Assembly (NCBI GenBank): GCA_914767885.1
Contig: CAJZBQ010000004.1
Span: 410,001-474,000, forward strand
Origin: Blepharisma stoltei
Taxonomy: Eukaryota > Ciliophora > Heterotrichea > Heterotrichida > Blepharismidae
Direction: 5' to 3'
DNA: 64,000 nt
The position numbers and the translations under genes are program-made. The notes beneath the pieces are model-generated. The model ran no database searches. It saw nothing but the letters and a program-made list of their open reading frames with translations, and was not told where the DNA came from. Position 1 is the first letter of the stretch; every line of letters starts with the position of its first letter. This document shows positions 45,021 through 55,592 of this stretch, piece by piece.

Positions 45021-45194
45021 TTATTGCATTTTAAAATAATTAAAAATAAGTGATATTGGAATTCCTCAATTTATTGACCGAATTGCAGTCACTAATCTTT
45101 CATCCTTATAAACAGGTGGAAATTGAGCATTGTTAAAATAATTAAGCAAAAAGTTTAGAACCATAAACGACAAAGTAAATGCTATTCGGAGCAT
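45021..45194 (-). CDS. Possible 57-residue peptide, or 5' exon of the membrane-protein gene downstream
   Basis: ATG at 45194, MLRIAFTLSFMVLNFLLNYF looks like a signal peptide, then NNAQFPPVYKDERLVTAIRS and a Trp-TGA. Ends TAA at 45021, 32 bp before the next ATG on the same strand. It could be joined to that gene by an unseen IES. Confidence 0.35.
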
Positions 45195-45373
45195 AAGTTT
45201 AAAAATTAATTTTTGGCATTCATCATTAAGTTCTAATTAAATAAAAAACTATTATTTCAAGATTAAAGATATATAAGGCTTGAAGTCTAATTGCAAAATA
45301 ATTTGAAGAATTGCGTTATTAAGCTAAGTTTAAGTTTTTACTATTTATTCATGCTATATTATATCTAAAATAA

Positions 45374-46150
45374 ATGCTTTCTTTATGTCTTAAAAGATTT
45401 TTTGGAGTAGCTCCTGCAGTTCAAAGCATTATTTCCGCAAACACACTTGCAGACAATCCAGGAGCTCGAAAGCAATTTATAAGAGTCGGTAGAGGTGAAG
45501 GCTCCAAGCACGGTGGAACTTGTGGAAGAGGAAATAAAGGAGACAAACATAGAGCAGGAGGTGGCGTCAAAAGACAATTCGAAGGAGGACAGAAAGGCTT
45601 AACAAGAAGACTGCCTAAATGGGGTTTCAATCGTTCATTTTTCAAAGACACCCTTAAGCCTCTAAGTTTTTCCCACTTGTATTACTTCATCAGCAAGGGA
45701 AGAATCGATACAACCAAAACAATTACGATGAAAGACTTATTTGAGGCTGGAGTTTTCTCAAGAATCAAGGATGGAGTAAAATTGACTGCAAGAGGATTCA
45801 ACCTAATTGACAGACCTCTTCACTTCGACTTGACTGACGCTACACCTGCAGCTATTAAAGCAGTAAATGAAAAAGGGGGAAGCGTCATGATCACTTATCG
45901 TACCAAAAAGCAGTTAGAGTATCATGTGAAGCCTTACAAATTTGACTTGCCTATGAGAGAATCAGCTATGCCACCTCCTTATGAAGTATTGAAACTTGAG
46001 AAGAAGAGGGAAATCGGCGCAATGGTAAAATATGTCAAGCCAACATGGATTGATTCGTGGAAACCTGCAGAGCTTCCGAAAATCCCTCCTTATGTTAGAA
46101 AGCCTAAGCCACTAGTTGTCAGGACTTATGATTATGGAGGAAAACCATAA
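45374..46150 (+). CDS. MRPL15: Mitochondrial ribosomal protein uL15m
   Basis: [20 protein letters not shown] looks like a mitochondrial presequence. Then the uL15 core: [40 protein letters not shown] and PKWGFNRSF, which form the rRNA-binding extended arm. The C-terminal globular part ([20 protein letters not shown]..) and a mitochondrial-type extension follow; 258 residues, longer than bacterial L15 (about 145) as usual for mitochondrial forms. No intron, IES or Trp-TGA. Confidence 0.92.
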   Translation: MLSLCLKRFFGVAPAVQSIISANTLADNPGARKQFIRVGRGEGSKHGGTCGRGNKGDKHRAGGGVKRQFEGGQKGLTRRLPKWGFNRSFFKDTLKPLSFSHLYYFISKGRIDTTKTITMKDLFEAGVFSRIKDGVKLTARGFNLIDRPLHFDLTDATPAAIKAVNEKGGSVMITYRTKKQLEYHVKPYKFDLPMRESAMPPPYEVLKLEKKREIGAMVKYVKPTWIDSWKPAELPKIPPYVRKPKPLVVRTYDYGGKP

Positions 46151-46483
46151 ATACTAAATATTCAATATTTCTTACTTAGCTCTGTTAAAAAGAAAGTCTT
46201 TTTGGACTTAATTTTAATCCTAAAGCTAAATAAATTAGGATTCAAATTGCTTAAACTCTTCGATTTCAGGCGGATGAAATAATAATTTGGATAAATTCCG
46301 ATTCGTAGAATTTAATTTAGAACAATGTAGTAATGAATGCTTGGTACTAAATCATTCAGCTAGGTTTTAATTTGATGGTACTAATAATAAATAGATAAGC
46401 TGAGCAGATATTCAGCAGAGATCAGCCTCAATTTAACTTATCCATCTTGCTATCAACAACTTGCTAATTTATTGATAAAATCA
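46151..46483. other. Intergenic, 333 bp
   Basis: AT-rich spacer between uL15m and NUBP1. No ORF, repeat or MITE end recognised. Confidence 0.5.
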
Positions 46484-47872
46484 ATGTCGGATATTCCAGA
46501 AGACTGCCCAGGTGTTGGAACAGAGCACGCAGGTCAAGCAAGCGCCTGCCAAGGATGTCCTAATCAATCATCATGTCAAAGTGGCCAAACTCCTGCCCCG
46601 GATCCTAACATTCAAGTTGTCGCTGATCGCCTCAGAAATGTGAAATGTGTAATTTTGGTATTGTCTGGCAAAGGAGGAGTCGGCAAAAGCACTGTTGCAG
46701 CACAATTAGCATTTGCTCTATCTTTAAATCCTGAAAGGCAGATTGGACTTTTAGATATCGATATCTGTGGACCAAGCCAGCCTCATTTAATGCACATGCA
46801 AGGTGAAGAGGTGCATTCTTCAGCATCTGGATGGTCTCCTGTATTCCATGCAGATTTTCCTAATTTAGGAGTGATGTCAATCGGATTCTTGATCCCTTCT
46901 TCAAATGATCCAATTATATGGAGAGGCCGGCTATATGTCATTTGACCAAATATTTTGATATCGTGGCATTTGTTCGTGGGAAATTTGGTCAAAATTGTTT
47001 GATAGTAAGATATTTGTCCTATAAATTTCGACCAAATTATCTTGAGAAAATATCACACGCCAAAATGCATGCACCAAGAGAGGCCCTAGAAAAAATGGTC
47101 TTATAAAGCAATTTTTGACTGATGTGGATTGGGGAGATTTAGATTATTTAGTGATTGATTGCCCACCCGGAACCTCAGATGAACATCTTAGCATTGTGAC
47201 TTTTCTAATTCCCCCATTCATAAGTTCCCAAAAACATTATAAATATTCTACTTTTAAAAAATTATATATAATTTTAGCGTAATTTTTTTTTTTTGAATTT
47301 AAAGCCCAATTCGCAAAAATTGAGAAGTAAAAATTAATCTAATTTGTAAAATTTATGTTTTTAAAATACAAGCCGATTAAAGCTCAAAAGAATTATCCAG
47401 AGATTTCAATATAATAATTATACTTATATATCGAATTGTTTTTTCATAAAAATTTTTTATTAAAAATATTTATGTTATGGATTTTTCCAATGGTTTTGTA
47501 GTAAGTGGAATTCCAAGGACGCTTGGGCTAATTGTGACTACACCTCATGAATTGAGTTTGCTTGATGTCAGAAAAGAAATTGGCTTTTGCAAGAAAACAG
47601 GCATTAAGATAATCGGTGTTGCTGAAAATATGTCTGCTTATCATTGTCCAAATTGCCAGTGCTCTACTCCAATATTCCCAGGATCAACTGGAGGAGCAAG
47701 AAAAATGTGTGAAGACATGGAAGTTCCTCTTCTAGCATCAATTCCTATTGAAGTTGGCATCGGAGTTGCAGCTGACCAAGGAAGGCCAATCAACAGCAAT
47801 GACGGAGTTTCTCACGCAATTTTTTCCAAATTGGTCTCAGTCTTTGAAAACTATTGTAAACTTAATTTTTAA
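46484..47872 (+). CDS. NUBP1: Cytosolic Fe-S cluster assembly ATPase NUBP1/Nbp35
   Basis: ATG at 46484. The N-terminal [4Fe-4S] motif C-x13-C-x2-C-x5-C is complete ([21 protein letters not shown]). Walker A is [10 protein letters not shown], with [11 protein letters not shown] as switch I. The frame is repaired by removing two inserts: 46921-47077 gives [20 protein letters not shown], and 47206-47501 gives [32 protein letters not shown] and the C-terminal CPNC (scaffold cluster) are present. Forms the CIA scaffold with Nbp35/Cfd1-type partners to deliver Fe-S clusters to cytosolic and nuclear proteins. About 310 residues, normal. Confidence 0.95.
46921..47077. mobile_element. IES (157 bp) in NUBP1, apparently not TA-bounded
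   Basis: GAGAGGCC occurs at 46921-46928 and 47078-47085. Excision across this repeat restores WRGPRKNG, conserved in NUBP1 proteins. Using nearby TAs (46932 and 47087) would also keep frame but give WRGRLEKNG. Contains internal inverted TTTGACCAAAT/ATTTGGTCAAA. Confidence 0.72.
47206..47501. mobile_element. IES: decayed class A MITE (296 bp) in NUBP1
   Basis: TA at 47206-47207 and 47502-47503. The left end ATTCCCCCATTCATAAGTTCC and right end GGATTTTTCCAATGGTTTTG retain parts of the class A sequence, but the right CTCACGGAGG terminus is gone. Exact removal restores TFLSGIPRT. Confidence 0.88.
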
Positions 47873-47936
47873 GGGCTTTCAAGGCAAATTTCAGTTAATT
47901 TTATTTATGCAATAAGATAATGTTTCACTCACAAAA

Positions 47937-48236
47937 TTAGTCCAAATCAGCAAATTTAGATGGGTCTTTTGAGGAGCCTCGGCTAATGATCAATCCTTTT
48001 AAGCTTGGCTGAGATGATAAGTTTGCGTCTTTCTCCTAAATAGGAAATACAGGCTGAGGTGCTGGATTTGAAGCCAGACTTTCACCTCTGTTAAGAATTT
48101 GAATATGGTCTGATCTCTCTGCATTTTGCTGCACTAAAGGATTTCGGTCTTCATTAAAACTTTCAACTGGCACTTGTGCAGTTTCGTCAATTGCTCTTGG
48201 GTTCTTTACTTTGGCGTTACTTCCAATGCATCCCAT
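47937..48236 (-). CDS. Small acylated protein, unrecognised
   Basis: MGCIGSNAKVKNPRAIDETA start has the Gly2-Cys3 acylation signal. A 15-nt intron (GTATTTCCTATTTAG, about 48025-48039) joins NPAPQP to EKDANLSSQPSL; stop at 47937. About 94 residues, disordered, no domain. Likely attached to a membrane by myristate and palmitate. Confidence 0.72.
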
Positions 48237-48346
48237 GGCAAGTAAAGTAGTTTAATCAAAGATTAAATATGTAGCTCATCATTTAGTTTATGAATACAAT
48301 TAGCTGCATGCTCTCAGAATACTAAATTATTGTATTTAGTAGGAAA

Positions 48347-49551
48347 CTAGGCTAAAGTGTGGAGGATAAACTCATAAACTGTAAAAAAAAGTGCCTGGGC
48401 AGGGATTACTCGGACTAAAGTGATTCCTAGGCCACGATAAAACCCTCTGAAGCCGCCGGTATTCCAAACATCAGAAATGCAGTCTCTTAGTCCATAGTAA
48501 AGAATGTTGGAATTAGGACTGGCTTTATCTATGTTCTTCGCTTTCAATAAAATGTTGTCAATGTGTTGTTCTTGCTGGATACGAATTTTTATTAAATTAA
48601 CTGGGAAGATCATGCTTGAAGCAGCAAGCTTGCTGAGCCCTCCTGCTAAAGAAATTTTCCTGTAGTCATTGTCAGCGTTTAAAATATTTTTGAACAATTC
48701 ATAGAAGTAGACTGTAAAAGCTCCATTTAGTCCCAATAAATTCCCAATTCAGTATCCTCTTCAAAATCCTTTTATCCCTTCAAGTTTCCAAGTCTTTACA
48801 GTTGAGTCAATAGTGTCTGAAACTCAATGCTCGCTATTTCTTATTAGCAAAGCACGTGTTTTAACCACAGTAATTGGATTCAGCACAAAGTTGCTTATAA
48901 ACGATGACAGTGCTGCTATGGAGAACTTTTCAAATTCTGTATGCTTGACGATATTATATTTCCTACTCAATCTTTTCATAGATTCATAAATATAAAAATA
49001 AACTGACCAAGAAATGCTTGAAATTATTTGAAAATGCCACCCTCTGTACAACTGCTTACTCCCTCTCCCCTTAAATTTGAGTATTTATCGATTTTTTGGG
49101 TACTTAATTTCCTTTAAGAAAATATTAATGTTACAAAATAAGTTAATTGACAAAGTGCAAGCAGAATATTATTTAAACAGCATCACATTCAATTTTTTTT
49201 TGGATTAATTCTTTATAAAAAAAATTTTAAAATTCAAAATATTGCGTTCAATTTATATTTTTTAAACATTTATAAAATAGAGAAATTTAATATAATTATT
49301 TTTTAGAGAAAATTGACCCACTTTAATTGAAACAGGATTTTTTGTTCCATATTAATGGAGGGTGAGTTAATACCTTGGGAGCTCAATGACTTAAAAGCTT
49401 CAACTGAATTTTTATAATATGGAATATAATTTTTCGAATATGGAGACGACACTGTCATATGGTATTTCACTTTTTCTAAAGGAAAAAAGACTATGTTGCT
49501 TCAGCTTGCAAAAAATGCTGCAATACCTGATTTGCTTGAAGTTGATTCCAT
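48347..49551 (-). CDS. Mitochondrial carrier family (SLC25) protein, split by a class B MITE
   Basis: ATG at 49551 (MESTSSKSGIAAFFASWSNI). The frame joins QGI to KQLYRGWHFQII after removal of 49057-49367. Three repeats are visible. Signatures are degenerate: FFPLEKVKYHM, LNPITVVKTRALL and FPVNLIKIRIQ (PxD/E-x-x-K/R-x-R/K pattern), each followed by GI..LYRG, GIKGFWRGYWIG and GFRGFYRGLGIT. TGA is Trp at about 49501, 48827, 48771 and 48750. About 300 residues, usual length. Substrate not decidable. Works in the mitochondrial inner membrane. Confidence 0.88.
49057..49367. mobile_element. IES: class B MITE (311 bp)
   Basis: TA at 49057-49058 and 49368-49369. Left end CTCCCTCTCCCCTTAAATTTGAG, right end TTCCATATTAATGGAGGGTGAG: inverted, moderately diverged. 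Subterminal motif GTGCAAGCAGAATATTATTTAAAC recalls 5255-5280 in the hemC IES. Confidence 0.88.
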
Positions 49552-49656
49552 TTTCTTTTCCTTTATTAGAAAAACAAGAGGTGACTGTAAAACAAAGGAA
49601 AAAGATTTTATTATAAGGCAAATCTATATGTGTATTTTTACTTTAAAATTATTGAT

Positions 49657-52029
49657 TTATGCCGAAACCTCATCTTTCCATCTTGCCATTAATTCGCTGT
49701 TTAGCAGTTCTTCTGCATTTGGCCTCTCTTCAGGGTGAGGAGATGTCATCTGCAGAATGATTTGGCTTTCAATGGGAAAAGCATCAACAAAATCCTGTGG
49801 AAGTTGATGGTGCTCTCGAATTCTCTTAAAAATCTTGATTTGCTCATGCCTTGTGGAAAGCTTGGTATTCATTTCTAATAAGATGAGACCAAGAGGGAAA
49901 ATATCTGCTTTATGGTTATAATTAGAAGTTGTCTCTTGTTCTGGTGCGAGGTAGTATGGGGACCCAATGTTCACCGAAAGTCTTTGAAGCTTTTGATCAT
50001 TTCCGTTGTTTTCATTATAAATTTCTGGCTCTAAAACCCTTGCTAAATTAAAATCCCCAATTTTCAGCTCATTTCCATCAATAAAAATGTTTTCAGGCTT
50101 CAAGTCTCTATGCAGAATTCCTTTTTCATGGACATGCTTTACTCCTTTTAAGATTTGAGTGAAAAATCGATAAGTTTGCTTCCTGTCAATTGTTCTTTCG
50201 TCGTCTTCAAGCCAGTTTCTCAGTGTCATTCCATCACAATATTCCATTTGCATATGCAGCAACACGTTTACATATTTCTTATTTTCATAGGATATCGAAA
50301 GGTCTGACGATTCCAAGCTTTCAATGTAAGAGAACGAGCTTTCTTCACTTTTAATTGACAAGGTGGGGTCATTGATTTCTAGTTCTGCCCAGCAGGTTAT
50401 GTACCTTACCACATACTTGCTTTGAAGTTTCTTCAGCGCGTTCACTTCGGTGAATAGCTTGTGGTTCTTGATGCTTTTGTTTTCTTCAATCTTCATTTTG
50501 ACGATTTTAATGGCATAGAGCTGAGCATCTAGCTTATGTCTGGCAAGGTGGACAGAGCTAAACCCTCCAGTCCCGAGGATTCTTTCATATTGGAATCTTC
50601 TTGCATAATTTCCATTGTCCAGAATTTCCATGAGCTCTCTGAATTCGCCTTCAGGGTAAACAGAAACAGTTGCAGTAGTGTTATCATTGACTTTTTCAGC
50701 GTCAATTCTCATATGGAAAGGTGGCTTAGTGGTCAGCATTTTGTCTGTTTCTTGACTGTTCTCAACTCTATAAGTTTTGGTCAAAGTGTGCTTTTCGATT
50801 TTTCTGTATGAATTTTCGCTTTTTTCCAAAATGATTTCAGCATTAACTGTCGTACTTTCTTCATATTGCTCGAGAACTGGAATATGGAATTTTTCTTGGA
50901 AAAGTTCTTTTTCAAGGTTTTTATTGCACAAGTCTACATTTGAGCAAGAAGTATAAGGCATAATCTCGCATCCCTTCCCAAAATCCATACTTTCGTCAAG
51001 CTGGAACTCCACAAGCTTATCTGTTGTATCATGAGAATTTGATAGAGATGGCGATTGCGAGGCAAGAGGTAGAGTTTCAGCTTTGTCTTGATTGTTTCTA
51101 TCTGTATCAGCAGTTTCTAGCTCACTGTTTCCACTTTTCAACCTTGGACTTAAGCTTTCAATGTTCAGTATTGGAGGTCTTTCATACGCAACATTTCCTC
51201 TATAGTTTTGAATTTTCCCTAAACAAAACCCTGCACAAACCGCTACAAATATTGCAAACGAAATGTAGAAATTCTGAATACACCATTCTGTAAAGGAAGC
51301 AAACAAATTCGAATCTTGTAGCTCAAAAATGGACATCACTTCGTCATAATAATGCATGCTGTCTCTGAAGTAGCTCGAATCGTCAAACATTTCAAGGAAA
51401 TAAGGGTCCTTCATCATCTCTTCTCTCCAGTTATTCGCATTGCTGAATTCATCGTCCTCAAAACCATCAGGCATTTTCAGAGTATCTTTCGTCTTCATAA
51501 CTGTATAATAGGTATAATTGAGAACCCAAAGCTTTTCCCCTGAAAACGAGCTGATTCCTGTAATTGAGTACTCAACGCCGCTAATTAAGTGCAAAAGATT
51601 TTTGGTGTCAACGCCTATGCTGGGAAGAGGAGTCAATGTGAAGTCACTATCGATGTGGTAGAGCTTGGTGTTTTTAGAGCCCATCAATATCGTGTTTGGC
51701 AGTTGTGGAATTTCAAGAGGAGACCTGGAAACGATTTCTTGAACAGTTTTCGGAAGATTACTGAGAGGCTTGCGCGAGTTTAAAAAAGACAATTGTCCTT
51801 CGCTCGAGATATCAAGAACTCGAGGAGAGTGTGAATTAGATGAATAGGAAATGACTGGAGCTATTATGTTTGGGTTTGCAAATGTAATGTTGTTTTCAAT
51901 ATAGTACAGTTGAGCTCTTTTATCACTTTTTTCATCAAATATAATATTTGGCGATAGACTGTGTATTGATAGTTCTGTATTTTCCAAACAAAGAGCAGAG
52001 GATAGAATCAAAAATATCAATATCGCCAT
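49657..52029 (-). CDS. PERK-like ER-membrane eIF2-alpha kinase
   Basis: MAILIFLILSSALCLENTEL is a signal peptide. Residues 20-250 resemble a PERK-type luminal beta sensor (repeated SPxLxIPQLPNTILMGSKN- and EKLWVLNYTYY-type strands). TM near residue 265 (FAIFVAVCAGFCLGKI). The kinase domain (about 475-785) begins FQYERILGTGGFSSVHLARH, has YAIKIV, a large insert between beta4 and beta5 as in eIF2-alpha kinases, ILHRDLKPENIF, and NIGSPYYLAPE. The DFG motif reads DFN (IGDFNLARVL). 790 residues, uninterrupted. Would phosphorylate eIF2-alpha under ER stress. Confidence 0.88.
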   Translation of the reverse strand: MAILIFLILSSALCLENTELSIHSLSPNIIFDEKSDKRAQLYYIENNITFANPNIIAPVISYSSNSHSPRVLDISSEGQLSFLNSRKPLSNLPKTVQEIVSRSPLEIPQLPNTILMGSKNTKLYHIDSDFTLTPLPSIGVDTKNLLHLISGVEYSITGISSFSGEKLWVLNYTYYTVMKTKDTLKMPDGFEDDEFSNANNWREEMMKDPYFLEMFDDSSYFRDSMHYYDEVMSIFELQDSNLFASFTEWCIQNFYISFAIFVAVCAGFCLGKIQNYRGNVAYERPPILNIESLSPRLKSGNSELETADTDRNNQDKAETLPLASQSPSLSNSHDTTDKLVEFQLDESMDFGKGCEIMPYTSCSNVDLCNKNLEKELFQEKFHIPVLEQYEESTTVNAEIILEKSENSYRKIEKHTLTKTYRVENSQETDKMLTTKPPFHMRIDAEKVNDNTTATVSVYPEGEFRELMEILDNGNYARRFQYERILGTGGFSSVHLARHKLDAQLYAIKIVKMKIEENKSIKNHKLFTEVNALKKLQSKYVVRYITCWAELEINDPTLSIKSEESSFSYIESLESSDLSISYENKKYVNVLLHMQMEYCDGMTLRNWLEDDERTIDRKQTYRFFTQILKGVKHVHEKGILHRDLKPENIFIDGNELKIGDFNLARVLEPEIYNENNGNDQKLQRLSVNIGSPYYLAPEQETTSNYNHKADIFPLGLILLEMNTKLSTRHEQIKIFKRIREHHQLPQDFVDAFPIESQIILQMTSPHPEERPNAEELLNSELMARWKDEVSA

Positions 52030-52041
52030 TTAATTATTATA

Positions 52042-52484
52042 ATGATAAGTTCGGCCCACCCAGGAAGAATTTCTGGAATTGATAAGAATTTCTTATATCC
52101 CCATCAGGACCAATATTTATTCAACTTACTTGATTTGCAATGTGGGATTTTTGAAAGGTATCTGATATCATATTAATATGAAAATCCAACATTTTTAAAT
52201 TCTTTTTTCTAAGATTCCACGTAATCGAATCTTTGAGGGTTATTTAGTTTTAAAAGAATTTAAATATAGCTAATTGAGCGTCAAAATTTTAGTTTTAGCT
52301 CCTAGCATTGCTCATAACTTGCATTCTTTCGAGTATTAATTTGATAATTTAGGAAATTCTTGACAGCACAGAATCTAATAGTAGCATCAGCAGCATTTTA
52401 AGAAACGAGAATTTAGTCAAATTACTGATGGTTTTGTTTTATGATATTAAAAAATATAATAATGCAATGTGAGCATTTAAATAA
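52042..52484 (+). CDS. Possible small gene with an unresolved interruption
   Basis: ATG at 52042, only 12 bp from the divergent PERK-like start, opens MISSAHPGRISGIDKNFLYP and continues HQDQYLFNLLDLQCGIFER before TAA at about 52180. A second coding-like stretch (ILDSTESNSSISSILRNENL VKLLMVLFYDIKKY, Trp-TGA) ends TAA at 52482-52484. An insert between about 52160 and 52365 would join them, but I could not find a TA pair or intron that keeps frame. Confidence 0.4.
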
Positions 52485-52856
52485 TTCAATTAAAATATTG
52501 CTGTATCAACACAATTATTTAGATCATGATCTCATATTTTATAGGATATAAATTTCATTTCTAAATATTTAATAATTTTAGAAATCAAATTTTTTATTCA
52601 AATATCTTGCAATTCCAGTCCATAAAGTTATAAGTTATGAAAATATTAAAACATTAATGTTCTAAAAATCAAAGTCCAGCAAACTATAATTTTCTGCTAT
52701 GAGATGGGTTTAATAATTCCCCACATGTCTCCAGAGTTTTAAAGATAGAATTTCACCTTAGAGTTCATGAGGCTTGCTGAGTGGCTAGCTATCTTTATAC
52801 TATTCAATTACCAGAAATTAGATTTATAGGAGAAAAATTGTTAATAGAAATTAGCG
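52485..52856. other. Intergenic, 372 bp
   Basis: AT-rich, no ORF or repeat recognised. Confidence 0.45.
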
Positions 52857-54510
52857 ATGGCATTAGACCAAGAAGACCGTGAAACAGTTTACCTTGCCAT
52901 GGCAATTACATGCTCGCTAACTCCACCCCTCCGTGAGTGAACAAAATAATTTTGGGTTAATTTTTTTTTTTTATATAAAAATTTTATAAAAAATTTTTTT
53001 TCAAAATTTTAAAAAAATCTAATTTGCAAAAATTTATTAATATAATTTATAAAATTTATTTTAAAACGCAATTTGTTAAAAATTAAACAGAATTAGCTTG
53101 AGATTTCATTATAGTAATTATCACTTATATAGCAATTTTTTTTCATAAAAAATTTTTCTATTAAAAAAGTTTTTGTTCACTTACGGAGGGTGGATTTTTG
53201 GGCAAAAAAAGGGGATTTTTCCAATGGTTTTGTTCACTCACGGAGGGTGGGGGGAGTAAGTATAATTGGTTCACTTTTTGTTTGCTCTGCTTTTATTCTT
53301 CTTAAAGACTTAAGAGTATTCGCTTTTCGGCTGGTTTCATATCTTGCGTTTACTGATATGTGTGCAGCCTTGGGTATTTGCTATTTAGTTCTAATATTTC
53401 CAAATAATGGCAGCACTGATACAGCATGCAAAATTCAATCTGCTTTGAGCTCTTACTTCACATTTTCTGAAACACTTTTTACTTCAGTGATTGCTCACGC
53501 TCTTTATTCTGCAGTAATAGCTCATAAAAATATAGAAGTTTATCACAAAAAATATCTGCTGTATGGCTTTGGGATTCCAATTATTCCTGCAATCGTTCCT
53601 TGAATTGGGGATCATTATGGATTTTCAGGAGGCTGATGCTGAATTAAAGGAGATGACTACTACGAAATAATTCTAGAATACGCGTTATTTTACATTCCTT
53701 TATGACTTGTTCTCGCTTACATTACTTATGTGCATGCCAAAGTAATAAAGCAGATAAGTAGTGACGCTACAACTAGCAATAAAGAAACTCTTTTGAGAAA
53801 AAAATTGGTGAGGAAGTTAAAACTATATCCTCTGGTACTTTTACTATGCCAGACTCCTATTTCTATCTATCGAGTATTTTTGTCGATACAATACTGGACT
53901 GGTCAACTATATAAAGAGCCAACACTAGTTATTATCATTCTTGGCGGGGTAAGTCTATGTTCACATGGATTTTTGAATTCTTTGGTATATGGATTTACTG
54001 GTGCAGTTAGGAAAAAGATAAGGTTAGGTTAGGCTTTTTAAAAATCAGGCGTTAGCCATGCTAGTGACGCAGTCTCCAAAGGCCTACCATATGGAAGGTT
54101 CTACCGCTTTCGGCTCCAGCCCAGAGGGTCTATTTCCCGAAAAGGGTTCCACTTCTGAACCTTCTGTCTCCTCCTTGCCTTGCGGCTTTAGGCTTGAGTG
54201 GGAGCTCTATGGATTTCTGCGGCCCTGCAGCGGGCGATTGGAGTTGTTTAATTTTAAGGATCGGTTCTTGGAGTCTTTCGGGTGCTGAAGTGCCTTTCAT
54301 CAGCGGCTGCAGGAAAAAGACTGATCCCCTGCGGCCTATGCTGAAACCTAGTTTATTGGCTAGAAATGTCCAGATAAGTTTCACCATTTGACTTTATTAG
54401 GAAAAAGAGATAAAGCAGCTTATTTGCAGAAAGAAAAAGACACCAGTTGAGGATTCAATGATGTATGATATTCTTAAAGATGATTCGACTAGTCCTGCTA
54501 AAGATTTTTA
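52857..54510 (+). CDS. GPCR of the cAMP-receptor-like (class E) type
   Basis: ATG at 52857 (MALDQEDRETVYLAMAITC). Removal of the class A MITE at 52918 joins CSL to SIIGSLFVCSAFILLKDLRV (TM1). Seven TM helices follow with FRLVSYLAFTDMCAALGI, a disulphide Cys pair, and LWLVLAYITYVHAKVIKQI. Six TGA codons read as Trp, three in the second extracellular loop (PWIGDHYGFSGGWCWIKGDD). The tail is joined across a SINE-like IES (54019-54410): GAVRKKI to KQLICRKKKTPVED, ending KDF. About 300 residues. Resembles Dictyostelium cAMP receptor-like and plant GCR1-type receptors; ligand unknown. Confidence 0.85.
52918..53256. mobile_element. IES: class A MITE (339 bp) in the GPCR gene
   Basis: TA at 52918-52919 and 53257-53258. 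Terminal CTCCGTGAGTGAACAAAA repeat at the left and CACTCACGGAGG at the right; the left hairpin partner is shortened. Core matches class A with small deletions. Confidence 0.92.
54019..54410 (-). mobile_element. IES: SINE-like element (392 bp), type III, in the GPCR tail
   Basis: Duplication TTAGGAAAAAGA(GA)TA at 54007-54020 and 54397-54412; the right copy has two extra bases. Tail (GGTTA)n at the left. Cutting at the TA gives AVRKKIKQLIC in frame; cutting at the duplication start would not. Confidence 0.85.
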
Positions 54511-54692
54511 ACTTTGAAATTTTGGTTCTTGCAATATTTATTCGCAAAGTTAATTTCAGAGAAATGCTGAGTTTTTGCACCATTCTATCAACTCAGTATT
54601 TAATATTATTCTGAATTATTAAAACTTTTATATGGCATTTCATAGTTATATGTTTTTAATTAAATTATAAGATTTTGTTAATTATGTGCTTT

Positions 54693-55537
54693 TTATCTTG
54701 TTTTAGATTCATCATAAATATTTCGTTCGAAAAAGTGTCTTCTTTCGCCTGTTATCTCTGGTGCAGAATCATTGAAAGTGGCTATTCTATCGAATTCATC
54801 AATAAATTGGCCATATGCCAACTCTATAAGTCTTGAATGTCTTGAATAGCCAATCTCTCTTAAGATCTTAGCAGTAACATTGAAAGCTGTAATATTTGCA
54901 TCGTAGCACTCTTCCAAGCAATTTTCATTCTTACTTGTGAAGCATCTGTATGAACAATTCCTCGTCATTTGCTTTCTTACACTGCTTGCGAAATCCTCTC
55001 TTAGCTCATTTAGTATGTAGTAACGACGAAAGATGTCCTTGGCGATGAAGCACCACTTTTGGCGTCAAAGTCGCTTTATAGCTTAAGCCAAGGCTCAGAC
55101 CTTTCAATCATAAGCTTGGCTTGCCTTTGAGCAGCCGCATGGGGTGGGTAAGTCTTGGGATCAGCTTTTGGCGATTCAAGTCCTGGCACTAGTTATCTTG
55201 ATGGTTGACCGCAGGTTTTTTCCTGATAGTTCTGGAGGGCCGTAGTTCTTTTTTCCTGGGTGTCACCCTCCCTCAAGGTGACTGGCAGGAGGCTTCGGGC
55301 TGACCTTTGCCTCCATAGTATCTAAATGACGTGAAGTAAAGGAGTATTTCTACCCGCCGAGAATCATGGATATCGGTGCGAGCTCCAGATCCCAGGAGTG
55401 TGAACGCTGCTGAGGCAGGTTCAGGCGACTGGATTCCTCCGTCAAGCAGGTTATAGTGGTTGAAAGCGTGCAAAGGCATAAAATCTGGAAAACTTTAAGC
55501 CCATTGATCTAGTCTAATCTCTTAGCTCAGCGTTCAT
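54693..55537 (-). CDS. Small protein with twin CX3C motif, split by a SINE-like IES
   Basis: ATG at 55537; removal of 55002-55522 joins MNAEL to REDFASSVRKQMTRNCSYRC. The protein has CSYRC and CLEEC, two CX3C pairs seven residues apart, as used for disulphides in the mitochondrial intermembrane space, though the spacing is shorter than in small Tims. Then a helical part (ILREIGYSRHSRLIELAYGQ) and a charged end. About 107 residues. Family uncertain. Confidence 0.75.
55002..55522 (-). mobile_element. IES: SINE-like element (521 bp), type III
   Basis: 12-bp duplication TCTCTTAGCTCA flanks it (54998-55009 and 55519-55530), containing the TA used. The short AT tail repeat TAGTATGTAGTA lies at the left. 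The GC-rich body shares AAGGGTT..GGCAAG-type segments with 54019-54410 only in part. Confidence 0.8.
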
Positions 55538-55592
55538 TTATTTTATAAGTCATGGCAATTTAAAATCGATAAAAATTTTAATAGAGTTGAAA

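Noticed and set aside
54130-54391. ORFs of 65-85 residues within the GPCR insert
   Set aside because: They lie inside the SINE-like IES and have no protein features.
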